From positions 76,249 through 140,248 of the forward strand of contig NZ_STGX01000007.1 of NCBI RefSeq assembly GCF_004912155.1: a DNA stretch of 64,000 nt. Reading direction: 5' to 3'. Position numbers and translations under genes: made by a program. The notes beneath the pieces were generated by a model. It saw only the letters and a list, made by a program, of their open reading frames with translations, did not search any database and was not told where the DNA came from. How positions within the stretch are numbered: the stretch's first letter is position 1; each line of letters starts with the position of its first letter. This document shows, in pieces, positions 46,311 to 56,689 of the stretch. Source of the stretch: Glycomyces paridis (lineage in GTDB: Bacteria; Actinomycetota; Actinomycetes; Mycobacteriales; Micromonosporaceae).

Positions 46311-46541
46311 CTACTTGCCGGCCTGGGCCTTCTCCTGCGTCTTGGCGTAGCGGGCCTTGAACTTGGCCACGCGACCGCCGGTGTCGAGGATGCGCTGCTT
46401 GCCGGTGTAGAACGGGTGGCACTTGTTGCAGGTCGCAGCCTGGATCTTGCCACTGGTCACCGTCGAACGGGTGGTGAAGGCGTTCCCGCAGGAACAGGTC
46501 ACCTCGGTGACGACGTATTCAGGGTGGATCCCGTCTTTCAT
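46311..46541 (-). CDS. rpmE: 50S ribosomal protein L31
   Basis: 76 residues beginning [11 protein letters not shown]. Cysteines in VTCSCGNAF and [10 protein letters not shown] mark the zinc-containing form. GGGAAG lies just before ATG 46541; the longer frame upstream is a shadow. The rho-rpmE-prfA order is conserved in actinobacteria. Confidence 0.95.
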   Translation of the reverse strand: MKDGIHPEYVVTEVTCSCGNAFTTRSTVTSGKIQAATCNKCHPFYTGKQRILDTGGRVAKFKARYAKTQEKAQAGK

Positions 46542-46691
46542 GACTTCCCTTTCTCTGGGTCGCCGGGTCGGCTGCGTGCAGCCGTGAACCGGAACCGCGT
46601 CGGACCCCCCGGGAGGGGCGCTCACTGGACTTCGAGCGGGCTCGAAAGCCCGCCCTGGCGTGCGCGACCTGCGCACCGATCTTCAATGTTA

Positions 46692-46730
46692 AGGCGTGAG
46701 GCCGCTCTCAGAGAGGGCGGCCTCACGCCG
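46692..46730 (-). terminator. Hairpin terminator of rho
   Basis: 12-bp stem GGCGTGAGGCCG/CGGCCTCACGCC (46693-46704 and 46718-46729) directly after the rho stop. Confidence 0.75.
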
Positions 46731-46735
46731 GGCGA

Positions 46736-48682
46736 CTACTCGCCGGGAGTGCTCTTGACGATGGACATCAGGAACTCGGCGTTCGTCTGGGTCTTCTTCA
46801 GCCGGTCGATGAGCAGGTCGATGGCCTGCTGCGGCTCCAGCGAGGACAGGACCCGGCGGAGCTTCAGCATGACCGCCTGCTCCTCGGGGCTCATCATGAG
46901 CTCGTCCTTGCGGGTGCTCGACTGGTGGACGTCGATCGCCGGGTAGGTGCGCTTCTCGGCGATCTTCCGGTCCAGCTTGAGCTCGGTGTTGCCCGTGCTC
47001 TTGAACTCCTCGAAGATCACCATGTCGCCCATGGAGCCGGTCTCGACCAGCGCCGTGCCGATGATCGTCAGCGACCCGCCGTGCTCGATGTTCCGCGCCG
47101 CGCCCAGGAAGCGCTTCGGCGGGTACAGCGCGGTCGAGTCGATGCCGCCGGACAGGATGCGCCCGGAGGCCGGCGACGAGTTGTTGTACGCGCGGGCCAG
47201 ACGGGTGATCGAGTCGAGCAGCACGACCACGTCGTGGCCGAGCTCCACGAGGCGCTTCGCGCGCTCGATGGCGAGCTCGGCGACCGTGGTGTGGTCCGAC
47301 GGCGGGCGGTCGAAGGTCGAGGCGATGACCTCGCCCTTCACCGAGCGCTGCATGTCGGTGACCTCTTCGGGCCGCTCGTCCGCGAGGACCACCATGAGGT
47401 GGCACTCGGGGTTGTTCGTGGTGATCGCGTTGGCGACCGCCTGGAGCACCATCGTCTTGCCCGCCTTGGGCGGGGAGACGATGAGCGCGCGCTGGCCCTT
47501 GCCGATCGGCGCCACCAGGTCGATGACCCGGGTGGTGAGCGCGTTCGGCTCGGTCTCCAGGCGCAGGCGCTCCTGCGGGTACAGCGGCGTGAGCTTGTAG
47601 AACTCGTCACGCTTCGTGGCGTCCTGCGGGTTCATCCCGTTGACGGTGTCGAGGCGCACGAGCGGGTTGTACTTCTCGCGGCGCTGCTTGCCGTTGTTCT
47701 GGCCGCCGGGCTCCTCGGTGCGGGTGGGCTTGACCGCTCCGGTGATGGCGTCGCCGCGGCGCAGCCGGTGCTTGCGGACCTGCGACATCGAGACGTAGAC
47801 GTCGTCGGGCCCGGCGAGGTAGCCGGTGGTGCGGATGAACGCGTAGTTGTCGAGGATGTCGAGGATGCCCGCGACGGGCACGAGCTGCTCGTCGTTCTGG
47901 ACGCCGCTCCCGCCGCCGCTGCCGGCGCGCTCGTTCTCCTCGCGACCCCCGCCGCTGCGGCGGCGGTCGGAGCGGTCGCGGCGCTTGCGGCGCCGGCCGT
48001 CCCCCTCGCCCTGCTGGCGGTCGTCGTAGTCGTCGTCGCCGCCGCGGCGCTCCGCGCGGTTGTCGCCGCGGGAGTCGGACTGGTCCGCACGCTCGGCGCG
48101 GCCGTCCTGGCGGCCGTTGTTGTCACGGCCGTTCTCGCGGCCACGGCGGCGGCGCTGCGGGCGGTCCTCATCGGACTCGCCTGCGGAGCCGTGCGCCTCG
48201 GCGTCGGCGGTCTCGGCGGGACGCTCGGACTCGCCGCCCTCGCGGGACGCGAACTGGTCCTGGCGGCGACGCGGCTGCGGCGGGCCGGCCGGGCGGGTGG
48301 CCCGGCGGGCGGCCGTGCCGCCCTTGGCTTCAGCGCTTTCGGAGCCGTTGTCGCCGTGGTCGGCGTCGACATTGGTCGACGGCGCTTCGACGATCGGTGT
48401 GTGTTCAGAGTCAGGCACTGGCGGGGCCTCCCGTTCTGCGCTGGCACCGCCGGGCTGCGAGCCCGTGTCCTGCCGCTCCTGGATGGCGGCGATCAACTCG
48501 CTCTTGCGCATCCGGCCAACGCCGGTGATGCCGAGCGATTGCGCCATCTGCTGGAGCTCGGGCATCAGCATGGAGGCCAAACCGGTTCCTGCCCGGCGGC
48601 GCTTCTTGGCCTCGGGGAGTTCACCCGAAGCAGGCGCCGCATCGCTCATCCGGTCCGACGTCGTGCCGGTGGTGTCGCTCAA
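46736..48682 (-). CDS. rho: Transcription termination factor Rho
   Basis: 648 residues from TTG 48682 (AAGGAA 5-6 nt upstream). An N-terminal Rho_N helix bundle (LMPELQQMAQSLGITGVGRM) is followed by an Arg/Asp/Gly-rich insertion of about 190 residues (for example ERRGGDDDYDDRQQGEGDGR), then the RNA-binding cold-shock domain (DNYAFIRTTGYLAGPDDVY) and ATPase core (ALIVSPPKAGKTMVLQAVAN; MVVLADERPEEVTDM). The large disordered insertion is characteristic of actinobacterial Rho. A long non-coding leader precedes it. Confidence 0.97.
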   Translation of the reverse strand: MSDTTGTTSDRMSDAAPASGELPEAKKRRRAGTGLASMLMPELQQMAQSLGITGVGRMRKSELIAAIQERQDTGSQPGGASAEREAPPVPDSEHTPIVEAPSTNVDADHGDNGSESAEAKGGTAARRATRPAGPPQPRRRQDQFASREGGESERPAETADAEAHGSAGESDEDRPQRRRRGRENGRDNNGRQDGRAERADQSDSRGDNRAERRGGDDDYDDRQQGEGDGRRRKRRDRSDRRRSGGGREENERAGSGGGSGVQNDEQLVPVAGILDILDNYAFIRTTGYLAGPDDVYVSMSQVRKHRLRRGDAITGAVKPTRTEEPGGQNNGKQRREKYNPLVRLDTVNGMNPQDATKRDEFYKLTPLYPQERLRLETEPNALTTRVIDLVAPIGKGQRALIVSPPKAGKTMVLQAVANAITTNNPECHLMVVLADERPEEVTDMQRSVKGEVIASTFDRPPSDHTTVAELAIERAKRLVELGHDVVVLLDSITRLARAYNNSSPASGRILSGGIDSTALYPPKRFLGAARNIEHGGSLTIIGTALVETGSMGDMVIFEEFKSTGNTELKLDRKIAEKRTYPAIDVHQSSTRKDELMMSPEEQAVMLKLRRVLSSLEPQQAIDLLIDRLKKTQTNAEFLMSIVKSTPGE

Positions 48683-49248
48683 TGGATTCCTTCCCTGGCG
48701 GAACTTCGAAGTGAATTCGAGGAGTTTCCGCGTCTTTCAAATAGCCGCAATGCCGATGTTCTGGTCCGCGTCCCGCCATCGCCCTGACCGCCTCGGGCCG
48801 GACGGCCGCGGCGGAGGCGAAGACGACGGTTGACGCCGGGTGCAACACCCCTGGGCTGTCCGCTGAGCAGACGGTCCTGGTCGTGGTGACAGCCTCTGGG
48901 CCTGTGATTGGACAGCTCGCGGAGAATGATCGTGCACGGTGAGACACGTGATGGCGACTTCCGCTGAATGCGATCCTCGCTTTTGCGATCCCCGGGCGCA
49001 AACCCGGTGCCACAAGCGGACAGCGACTGTTCCTTGGTCGAAACCGTGCCATGCCACGCTGGAGCTATGCAAAGTCACAAATCCATGGTTGAGGGTGATG
49101 ACCCAAACAAGAGATCAGGCGTGCGCTGGATGCGCCGCAGCTGTTGTGACTACAAGCATAAGCAAGGCTTCGAGCAGTCACGACACCGGGTGGTCGTCTT
49201 ACTGGAATGGTAGCGCACTCTTCCCATTGACAACAACGGACCCGAGGA
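48683..49248. other. Long region upstream of rho, 566 nt, no clear gene
   Basis: Lies between the thrB stop and the rho start (both minus strand). GC is lower in 48930-49240. It probably holds the rho promoter and a long 5' leader; Rho mRNAs in other bacteria have regulated leaders. Short open frames (about 48968-49213 plus, 49065-49283 minus) lack convincing start signals or recognisable sequence. No tRNA was recognised. Confidence 0.45.
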
Positions 49249-50184
49249 TCACTCGTTCGGGGAGGTCGCGACCTGGACGGCACCGGAGGCGACGTCCAGA
49301 CGCGACGCCTCGAAGCCCGGAGGGGCTTCGGGGACGCCCGCGTCGTCGACGGCGAGGGCCAGGACGGTGGGTCCAGCGCCCGAGATCGCCGCGGCGACGC
49401 CGGCGGTGCGCAACCGTGTCAACAACGCCGTGCTCTCCGGCATTCCCTCGGCCCGATACGACTGGTGGAGGCGGTCGTCGGTGGCGTCGAAGAGCCGCGA
49501 GGGATGGTGCGCGACGGCCGCGACGAGCAGGGCCGAGCGCGACAGGTTGAAGACCGCGTCGGCGTGCGGGACCTTGGCCGGCAGCGCCGCCCGCGCGACC
49601 GCGGTCAGGCCGCGGTGCTCGGGCACGTACACCCACGGGTGCAGCCGGGGCGAGGGGTCGAGCCGGACCGCCCTCGCACCGTCCCCAGTGGAATAGGCGA
49701 TGGTGAATCCGCCGAGCAGGCACGGCGCCACGTTGTCGGGATGGCCCTCGATCGCGTCGGCGAGCACGAGCTTCTCGCTGCGGGTCATGCCCGCGCCCGC
49801 GAGCGCGTCGGCCAGCATGATCCCGGCCACGATCGCCGCCGAGGAGGAGCCGAGGCCGCGCGCGTGCGGGATCGCGTTGCGGCACTTCAGGCGCAGGCCC
49901 GGCGGGGCGAGGTCGAGGTGCGCGAAGGTGCGCAGCATGGTGGCGGCCACGAGGTGGCGCTCGTCGTCGGGGACGGTGCCAGCGCCCTCGCCTTCGACCT
50001 CGACGGTGACGGCGGTGCCGCTGGTGGTCTCGGCGGTGACCTCGTCCCACAGGTCGAGGGCGAGGCCGAGCGAGTCGAAGCCGGGGCCGAGGTTCGCCGA
50101 GGTCGCCGGGACTCGCACGGTGGCGCGGGGCCCGCCCTCGGCGATGCTTGCGGAGCCGTAAATTGGCACAGGGAAGGCGCCCAA
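49249..50184 (-). CDS. thrB: Homoserine kinase
   Basis: 311 residues. GHMP-kinase motifs: VRVPATSANLGPGFDSLGLA near the start, the ATP loop NAIPHARGLGSSSAAIVAG and the C-terminal AAISGAGPTVLALA. Phosphorylates homoserine for threonine synthase. The start is uncertain (TTG 50184, one base after the thrC stop, or GTG 50169). End of the hom-thrC-thrB operon. Confidence 0.95.
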   Translation of the reverse strand: MGAFPVPIYGSASIAEGGPRATVRVPATSANLGPGFDSLGLALDLWDEVTAETTSGTAVTVEVEGEGAGTVPDDERHLVAATMLRTFAHLDLAPPGLRLKCRNAIPHARGLGSSSAAIVAGIMLADALAGAGMTRSEKLVLADAIEGHPDNVAPCLLGGFTIAYSTGDGARAVRLDPSPRLHPWVYVPEHRGLTAVARAALPAKVPHADAVFNLSRSALLVAAVAHHPSRLFDATDDRLHQSYRAEGMPESTALLTRLRTAGVAAAISGAGPTVLALAVDDAGVPEAPPGFEASRLDVASGAVQVATSPNE

Positions 50185-50185
50185 A

Positions 50186-51259
50186 CTACAGCCCCAGCGC
50201 GGCGGCGGTCTTGGCGACGTCGACGGGGACCGTGGACGGCTGCGGCGCGGTGGAGACGGCCCAGTCGGGGTCCTTGAGGCCGTTGCCGGTCACGGTGCAC
50301 ACGATCGTCTGCCCCGGCTCGACCCATCCGGCCTCGGTCTGCTTGAGCAGGCCGGCGACGGACGCGGCGGAGGCGAGTTCGACGAAGACGCCTTCGGAGC
50401 GGGCCAGCAGCATGTAGGCGGCGTGGATCTCGCGGTCGGTGGCGGCGATGATCTTGCCGCCGGACTCCTTCTCCGCGTCCACGGCCTTGGTCCAGGACGC
50501 GGGGTTGCCGATGCGGATCGCGGTGGCGATGGTCTGCGGGTGCTCCACGACCTGGCCGTTGACGATCGGCGCGGCCCCGGCGGCCTGGACGCCGAGCATC
50601 CGGGGACGCTTGGTGGCGTTGCCGGCGGCGGCGTCCTCGCTGTAGCCCATCCAGTACGCGGAGATGTTGCCCGCGTTGCCGACCGGCAGCACGTGCAGGT
50701 CGGGGGCGTCGCCGAGGACCTGGACGATCTCGAACGCGGCGGTCTTCTGCCCCTGGAGGCGGACCGGGTTGATCGAGTTGACCAGGGCGACCGGGTAGTC
50801 CTGCGAGAGCTTGTCGGCGACCATGAGGCAGTCGTCGAAGTTGCCTTCGAGCTGGATGAGCTTGGCGCCGTGGACGAGTGCCTGGGCGAGCTTGCCGAGG
50901 GCGATCTTCCCGGCGGGGACGAGGACCGCGCAGGTGATGCCCGCGCGGGCGGCGTAGGCGGCGGCCGAGGCCGAGGTGTTGCCGGTCGAGGCGCAGATGA
51001 CGGCCTTCGATCCGGCCTCGACGGCCTTGGAGACGGCGAGCGTCATGCCGCGGTCCTTGAAGGAGCCGGTGGGGTTGAGGCCCTCGACCTTGAGGTAGAC
51101 GTCGCAGCCGGTGCGGGCGGAGAGCGTCGGTGCGGGCAGCAGCGGGGTGCCGCCCTCCTGGAGGGTCACGACGGGCGTGGCGTCGGTGACGGGCAGGCGG
51201 TCGCGGAACTCCTCGATGAGGCCGCGCCAGCCGGGGCGCATGGCAGAGGCAAGGGACAT
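50186..51259 (-). CDS. thrC: Threonine synthase
   Basis: 357 residues, PLP enzyme converting phosphohomoserine to threonine. The PLP lysine is in [14 protein letters not shown] and the phosphate loop is [18 protein letters not shown]. The glycine-rich [17 protein letters not shown] is typical. It lies 9 nt after hom. Confidence 0.97.
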   Translation of the reverse strand: MSLASAMRPGWRGLIEEFRDRLPVTDATPVVTLQEGGTPLLPAPTLSARTGCDVYLKVEGLNPTGSFKDRGMTLAVSKAVEAGSKAVICASTGNTSASAAAYAARAGITCAVLVPAGKIALGKLAQALVHGAKLIQLEGNFDDCLMVADKLSQDYPVALVNSINPVRLQGQKTAAFEIVQVLGDAPDLHVLPVGNAGNISAYWMGYSEDAAAGNATKRPRMLGVQAAGAAPIVNGQVVEHPQTIATAIRIGNPASWTKAVDAEKESGGKIIAATDREIHAAYMLLARSEGVFVELASAASVAGLLKQTEAGWVEPGQTIVCTVTGNGLKDPDWAVSTAPQPSTVPVDVAKTAAALGL

Positions 51260-51268
51260 GGCGTTGTC

Positions 51269-52579
51269 CTACTCTCCTTCGACGCGCATGACGGAGGTGA
51301 CCTGGTGCACCGACGTCAGCTGCGACAGTTCTTTCACGGTGTCCGACAACTGCTTGTCGGCGGCCGTGTGGGTGACCACCACGAGCTGGGCGTCGTCGCC
51401 GCGGCCCGACTGGTGGACGGTGGCGAGGCTGACGCCGTGGTGGGCGAAGGTGGCCGCCACGCGGGCGAGCACGCCGGGCTCGTCGACGACGTCGAGGCTG
51501 ACGTGGTAGCGGGTGCGGGCCTCGTCGATGGGTTTCACCGGGAGGTCCTGGTAGGCGGCCTCGGGCGGGAAGGCGGTGATCCCACCGCGCTTGTTGCGCG
51601 CCACGGCCACGATATCGCCGAGCACGGCCGAGGCCGTCTCGGTGCCGCCGGCTCCCGCTCCGTAGAACATGAGGCGCCCGGCGGACTCTGCTTCGACGAA
51701 CACCGCGTTGTAGGCGCCGTTGACGTTCGCGAGCGGGTGGGTGGCCGGGATCATCGCCGGGTGGACGCGCACGGACACGCCGTCGGCCTCCCGGGTGGCG
51801 ATGCACAGCGGCTTGACGACGCGGCCCTCGGCTGCGGCCGAGGCGATGTCGGCGGCGCTGACGCCCTTGGTCCACTCGCCGGTGGAGGACTGCCCGGCCC
51901 GCAGGCCCGCGCGGTAGACCTGGTCGAGGTCGACCTGGGTGTGGAAGGCGAGCGAGGCGATGAGCGCGGCCTTCGCGGCGGCGTCGTAGTTGTCGACGTC
52001 GGCGCTCGGGTCGGCCTCGGCGTACCCCAGGGCGGTGGCCTCGGACAGGGCCTCCTCGAAGGAGGCGCCGGTCTGCGTCATCTGGCTGAGGATGTAGTTC
52101 GTGGTGCCGTTGACGATGCCGAGCACGCGGTTGATGGTGTCGCCGTGCAGGGACTCGCGCAGCGGGCGCATGAGCGGGATCGCGGCCGCAGCGGCGGCCT
52201 CGTAGTAGAGGTCGGCGCCGCCGGTCTTCGCGGCGGCGGCGAGCGCGGGCATGTCCTCGGCGAGGAGGGCCTTGTTCGCGGTCACGACCGACTTGCCGGC
52301 GCCGAGGGCGGTGGTGATCCAGGTGCGGGCGGGCTCGATGCCCCCGGCGACCTCCACGACGATGTCGACGTCCTCGCGCTTGACGAGGCCGAGCGCGTCG
52401 GTGGTGAACATCGCCTTGTCCACCGGCAGGTGCGAGCGGTCGCGGTCGAGGCGGCGCACGGCGATGCCGACGATCTCGATGGGCTCCCCTATGCGGGCCG
52501 CCAGCTCGTCCTCGCGCGTTCGCATGAGGCGCACGACTTCACTGCCGACGTTGCCGCATCCGAGTAGCGCGAGTTTCAT
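51269..52579 (-). CDS. hom: Homoserine dehydrogenase
   Basis: 436 residues. NAD(P) motif LALLGCGNVGSEVVRLM, catalytic region GIVNGTTNYILSQMTQTG and YAEADPSADVDNYDAAAKAA. The C-terminal ACT domain (HVSLDVVDEPGVLARVA) gives threonine feedback inhibition in relatives. Downstream of lysA, 43 nt away. Confidence 0.97.
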   Translation of the reverse strand: MKLALLGCGNVGSEVVRLMRTREDELAARIGEPIEIVGIAVRRLDRDRSHLPVDKAMFTTDALGLVKREDVDIVVEVAGGIEPARTWITTALGAGKSVVTANKALLAEDMPALAAAAKTGGADLYYEAAAAAAIPLMRPLRESLHGDTINRVLGIVNGTTNYILSQMTQTGASFEEALSEATALGYAEADPSADVDNYDAAAKAALIASLAFHTQVDLDQVYRAGLRAGQSSTGEWTKGVSAADIASAAAEGRVVKPLCIATREADGVSVRVHPAMIPATHPLANVNGAYNAVFVEAESAGRLMFYGAGAGGTETASAVLGDIVAVARNKRGGITAFPPEAAYQDLPVKPIDEARTRYHVSLDVVDEPGVLARVAATFAHHGVSLATVHQSGRGDDAQLVVVTHTAADKQLSDTVKELSQLTSVHQVTSVMRVEGE

Positions 52580-52622
52580 CGCTGGTGTCCCTCTTCCGTG
52601 TGGGTGTGGCCGGTGTCGTCGA

Positions 52623-54020
52623 TCAGCCCACGTCGAGGCGCAGCAGATCGTCGACGGTCTCGCGTGCCAGGATCACCCGGGCCTCGCCGCCGGAGACGGC
52701 GACGACGGGCGGGCGGGGCACGTGGTTGTAGTTCGAGCCCATGGAGCGGCAGTAGGCGCCGGTGCCGGGGACCGCGATCAGGTCTCCCGGCGCGACGTCC
52801 GCCGGGAGGAACTCATCTTTAACAACAATGTCGCCGGATTCGCAATGCTTTCCCACTACTCGGGCGAGTGCGGGCGCGGCGCCCGAGGCGCGGGAGGCGA
52901 GCGTCGCCGAGTAGGTGGCGTCGTAGAGCGCGGTCCGGATGTTGTCGCTGATGCCGCCGTCCACCGAGACGTACAGGCGCGACGCGCCCGCCGAGAGCGT
53001 GACGGGTTTGACCGTCCCGACCTCGTAGAGGGTGAACATCGACGGGCCCACGAGGCTGCGGCCGGGCTCGATCGACAGGCGCGGCACGTCGATCCCGGCG
53101 GCGGCGCACTCGTCGGCGACGATGCGGCGCAGCGACTCGGCGATGACGGCGGGCGTCTGCGGGTCGTCCTGGGTCGTGTAGGCCATGCCGAAGCCGCCGC
53201 CGAGGTCGAGCTCGGCCAGGCGGACCCCGAAGTCGGTCTGGAGCTTCGCCTGGAGGCGGGCGACGCGGGCCGCGGAGATCTCGAACGCGGCGGTGTCGAA
53301 GATCTGCGAGCCGATGTGCGAGTGCAGGCCCAGCAGCTCCAGGTGCGGCGCCTCGATGACGCGGCGGGCGGCCTCGTAGGCGACGTCGTCGGCGAGGGAG
53401 AAGCCGAACTTCTGGTCCTCGTGGGCGGTCGCGATGAACTCGTGGGTGTGGGCCTCGACGCCGACGTTGACGCGGACCATCACGTTCGGGCGCTTCCCGA
53501 GCTCCCTCGCGATCGCTTCGAGGCGCTCGATCTCCTGGAACGAGTCGGCGACGATCCGCCCGACGCCGATCTCCACGGCCTGGTGGAGTTCGGCGAGCGA
53601 CTTGTTGTTGCCGTGCAGGCCCAGTCGGGCCGGGTCGAGCCCGGCGGCCAGCGCGACGGCGAGCTCCCCGGCGGTGCAGACGTCCACGAACAGGCCCTCT
53701 TCGGCGGCGGCGCGGAGCACGGCCTTGGAGCAGAAGGCCTTGGAGGCGTAGAAGACGTCGGCGCCGTCGAAGGCCTCGGTCCAGGCGCGGCAGCGGGCGC
53801 GGAAGTCGTCCTCGTCGAAGACGTACGCGGGGGTGCCGAACTCGGCGGCGAGCTTCTCGACCGAGAGGCCGCCGACGTGGACGGCGCCGGTGTCGGCGCG
53901 CTCGACGTTGGCCGACCACAGCTGCGGGAGCATCGCGTTGACGTCCTCGGGGACGCCGAGCCATGAGGGTCGCAGGGAGGCGAAGTCGCCGTGCAGGGCG
54001 CCGGCTTCGTGGGTGCGCAT
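52623..54020 (-). CDS. lysA: Diaminopimelate decarboxylase
   Basis: 465 residues; last step of lysine synthesis. PLP Lys in DVFYASKAFCSKAVL, LDLGGGFGMAYT, RLSIEPGRSLVGPS and the active-site Cys region DLIAVPGTGAYCRSMGSNYN. ATG 54020 overlaps the argS stop by 1 nt (TAATG); the open frame extends into argS as a shadow. Confidence 0.97.
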   Translation of the reverse strand: MRTHEAGALHGDFASLRPSWLGVPEDVNAMLPQLWSANVERADTGAVHVGGLSVEKLAAEFGTPAYVFDEDDFRARCRAWTEAFDGADVFYASKAFCSKAVLRAAAEEGLFVDVCTAGELAVALAAGLDPARLGLHGNNKSLAELHQAVEIGVGRIVADSFQEIERLEAIARELGKRPNVMVRVNVGVEAHTHEFIATAHEDQKFGFSLADDVAYEAARRVIEAPHLELLGLHSHIGSQIFDTAAFEISAARVARLQAKLQTDFGVRLAELDLGGGFGMAYTTQDDPQTPAVIAESLRRIVADECAAAGIDVPRLSIEPGRSLVGPSMFTLYEVGTVKPVTLSAGASRLYVSVDGGISDNIRTALYDATYSATLASRASGAAPALARVVGKHCESGDIVVKDEFLPADVAPGDLIAVPGTGAYCRSMGSNYNHVPRPPVVAVSGGEARVILARETVDDLLRLDVG

Positions 54021-55669
54021 TACATCTGCTCCGGTGCGGTGACGCCGAGGAGGCCCAGGGCGTTGGCGAGGACGGTTCGGGTGGCGGCGACCAGCCACAG
54101 GCGGGCGAGGTTGACCGGAGTGGTCTCCTCGTCGGGGAAGGGCAGGACCCGGCAGTCGTGGTAGAAGCGGTGGTAGGCCGCGGCCAGCTCCTCGGCGTAG
54201 CGGGCGATGCGGTGGGGTTCGCGCAGCTCGGCGGCGGTGGCGACGACGGCTGGGAACTCCGCGAGCGCCTTGAGCAGGTCCGACTCGCGCGGGTGCGAGA
54301 GGAGGGCCGGGTCGTAGGAGTCGCCGGTCTCGACGCCCCTTTCGGCGCCGTTGCGGATGACCGAGGCGGTGCGGGCGTGCGCGTACTGCACGTAGTAGAC
54401 CGGGTTCTCGTTCTTGTGCGAGGTGAGCAGGTTGACGTCGAGGTCGATCGGGGAGTCCGAGGAGTAGCGCGCCAGCGTGTAGCGGGCGGCGTCGACGCCG
54501 ACGGCCTCCACGATGTCGTTGAGGGTGATCACGGTGCCGGCCCGCTTGGACATCCGGACGGGCTTGCCGTCGCGCACGAGGTTCACCAGCTGGCCGATGA
54601 GGATCTCCATGGTGCCCGGCTCGTCGCCGAAGGCGCGGCTCATGGCCTGCATGCGGCCGACGTAGCCGTGGTGGTCGGCGCCGAGCATGAACACGAGCTT
54701 GTCGAAGCCGCGCTCGCGCTTGTCGAGGTAGTAGGCGCAGTCGGCGGCGAAGTAGGTCCATTCGCCGTTGGACTTCTTGAGCGCGCGGTCCTTGTCGTCG
54801 CCGAAGGTGGTGGTGCGCAGGAAGACCGCGCCCTCGGACTCGTAGATGTGGCCGAGCGCGGTCAGGCGCGCCACGGCGGCGTCGAGCTCGCCCTTGTCGT
54901 GGAGTTCCTTCTCGTTGAAGTACACGTCGAAGTGCGTGCCGAAGGAGTCGAGATCGGCTTTGATCTCGTCGAACATGAGCTGGACGCCGACCTGCCGGAA
55001 CTCCTCCTGGGGGTCCTCGGCGTCGAGGATGGCGGGGCGGCGCGCGACGACCTCGGCGGCGATCTCGTCGATGTAGGGGCCGCCGTAGCCGTTCTCGGGG
55101 GTGGGCTCGCCCTTGGCGCTGGCGAGGAGGGAGGCGGTGAAGTTGTCGATCTGGGAGCCGGCGTCGTTGAAGTAGTACTCGGAGGTGACCTTCGCGCCGG
55201 AGGCGCGCAGGATGCGCGCGAGGGCGTCGCCGACGGCGGCCCAGCGGGTGCCGCCGACGTGGACGGGACCGGTGGGGTTCGCGGAGACGAATTCGAGGTT
55301 GACCTCGTGGCCGCTCATGGAGCCGTTGTCGCCGTAGGCGGGTCCGGCGGCGACGATCTTCCCGGCGATCTCGCCCGCGGCGGCGGCGTCGAGGGTGATG
55401 TTGAGGAAGCCGGGCCCGGCGATGTCGACCTTGGCGACGCCGTCGGTGCTCGTGAGGTGCTCGGCGATCCGCTCGGCGAGGGCGCGGGGGTTCGTGCCGG
55501 CCTTCTTCGCGGTCTGGAGCGCGATGTTGGAGGCGTAGTCGCCGTGCGAGGGGTCCCTGGGTCGCTCCACCGCCGTCGCGGCGGGCAGTACGGCGGTGTC
55601 GAGGCCGAGGGCCTCGAAGGCGTCGCGCGTAGCGGACAGCACTTTCTCTGCGAGCGTCTCAGGAGTCAC
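54020..55669 (-). CDS. argS: Arginyl-tRNA synthetase
   Basis: 549 residues, class I. HIGH-equivalent in SANPTGPVHVGGTRW and KMSKS-equivalent in PVRMSKRAGTVITL. The N-terminal additional domain (GDYASNIALQTAKKAG) and the C-terminal DALR domain ending GLLGVTAPEQM are present. Start GTG 55669 (MTPETLAEKVL) fits the family; the upstream extension is not conserved-looking. First gene of the argS-lysA-hom-thrC-thrB operon. Confidence 0.97.
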   Translation of the reverse strand: MTPETLAEKVLSATRDAFEALGLDTAVLPAATAVERPRDPSHGDYASNIALQTAKKAGTNPRALAERIAEHLTSTDGVAKVDIAGPGFLNITLDAAAAGEIAGKIVAAGPAYGDNGSMSGHEVNLEFVSANPTGPVHVGGTRWAAVGDALARILRASGAKVTSEYYFNDAGSQIDNFTASLLASAKGEPTPENGYGGPYIDEIAAEVVARRPAILDAEDPQEEFRQVGVQLMFDEIKADLDSFGTHFDVYFNEKELHDKGELDAAVARLTALGHIYESEGAVFLRTTTFGDDKDRALKKSNGEWTYFAADCAYYLDKRERGFDKLVFMLGADHHGYVGRMQAMSRAFGDEPGTMEILIGQLVNLVRDGKPVRMSKRAGTVITLNDIVEAVGVDAARYTLARYSSDSPIDLDVNLLTSHKNENPVYYVQYAHARTASVIRNGAERGVETGDSYDPALLSHPRESDLLKALAEFPAVVATAAELREPHRIARYAEELAAAYHRFYHDCRVLPFPDEETTPVNLARLWLVAATRTVLANALGLLGVTAPEQM

Positions 55670-55802
55670 CCGGTAATGGTAGACGCCCCGCTCGGGGCCG
55701 TGCGACGGAGAAAGGTCGTTGTGGCGGGTCGCGCCGGTGCGTGCGCCGGGGCGGCGGGCCCGGTCGGTAGGTTGAGGGGCAACCGAGAAGGAAGGCCCGA
55801 CC

Positions 55803-56495
55803 ATGCGCCCGCTCCGCCACCGCTGGACCGCGCTCGCCGCGACCCTCGCCCTGGCCGCCCTCGGCGGCTGCACCTCCGACGTCCTCGGCGGCGACGGGTA
55901 CGCCGCGAACGACCCGGTCTCGGCGGGGCCGGCGGACCTGTCGGGTGTGGAGAGCTTCTACGGCGAGTACGGCGACTTCGCGACGCTCATGACCGTGATG
56001 CAGGGCGGCGAGGTGACGGCCGAGGAGCTGGAGCACCCGTGGGTGGCCCAGCAGGAGCACGTGGACATCGCCGCGGACTGGGACGGGACGCCGCCGGAGT
56101 ACGAGCTCAAGCCCCCGGCCGGCGGGAATCACCTGAGCGCGTGGCAGACGTGCACGGGCTCGGTGTACGACGCGCCGATCGTCGACGGCAACGCGGTCCA
56201 CTCGATGGAGCACGGCGCGGTGTGGCTGACCTACGACCCCGAGCTGCTGGACCAGGCCGCTGTGGACGCGCTGGCGCTGCTCATCCAGGGCCGCGACTAC
56301 TCCCTCATGAGCCCCTACCCGGGCCAGGGCGTGGCGATCTCGCTCCAGTCCTGGGGGAACCGGTACCAGACCGACGACCCGGCCGATCCGGTGATCGAGG
56401 GGTACCTGGACGGATTCGTCCTCAACCAGCGGTTCAATCCGGAGCTGAACGCGACCTGCTCGGGCGGGCTGTCGACCGACGCGAACGACCTGTGA
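55803..56495 (+). CDS. DUF3105 lipoprotein
   Basis: 230 residues. A signal peptide ends in a lipobox (LAALGGC, Cys at about 23). The DUF3105 domain carries VESFYGEYGDFATL, GGNHLSAWQTCTGSVYDAPI, NAVHSMEHGAVWLTYDP and RDYSLMSPY. His residues in GGNH, AVHSMEHG and two Cys could bind metal, but the function is not known. It is paralogous to the next gene (same motif order). Confidence 0.88.
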   Translation: MRPLRHRWTALAATLALAALGGCTSDVLGGDGYAANDPVSAGPADLSGVESFYGEYGDFATLMTVMQGGEVTAEELEHPWVAQQEHVDIAADWDGTPPEYELKPPAGGNHLSAWQTCTGSVYDAPIVDGNAVHSMEHGAVWLTYDPELLDQAAVDALALLIQGRDYSLMSPYPGQGVAISLQSWGNRYQTDDPADPVIEGYLDGFVLNQRFNPELNATCSGGLSTDANDL

Positions 56496-56689
56496 CGACG
56501 CATCACGGGTCCCTGCCTCCCGGCCGGGGCCCGAAAACGCCCTCGACCTGCCGTATTCGGCGGGCGGTCGGAGGGTGCGCGCGGCGCCCTGCAAGGTAAG
56601 GTGGCCTTCGCGAGCGGTATTCACACCGGGCCCTCCCCGGCGCCGCTCCGGCTCCAACCGACGTCGACGAATAAGGCACGCCCCGCGAA

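Noticed and set aside
48968-49213. Small plus-strand frame upstream of rho
   Set aside because: No ribosome-binding site, no recognisable motif and a competing minus-strand frame; not strong enough to call a gene.
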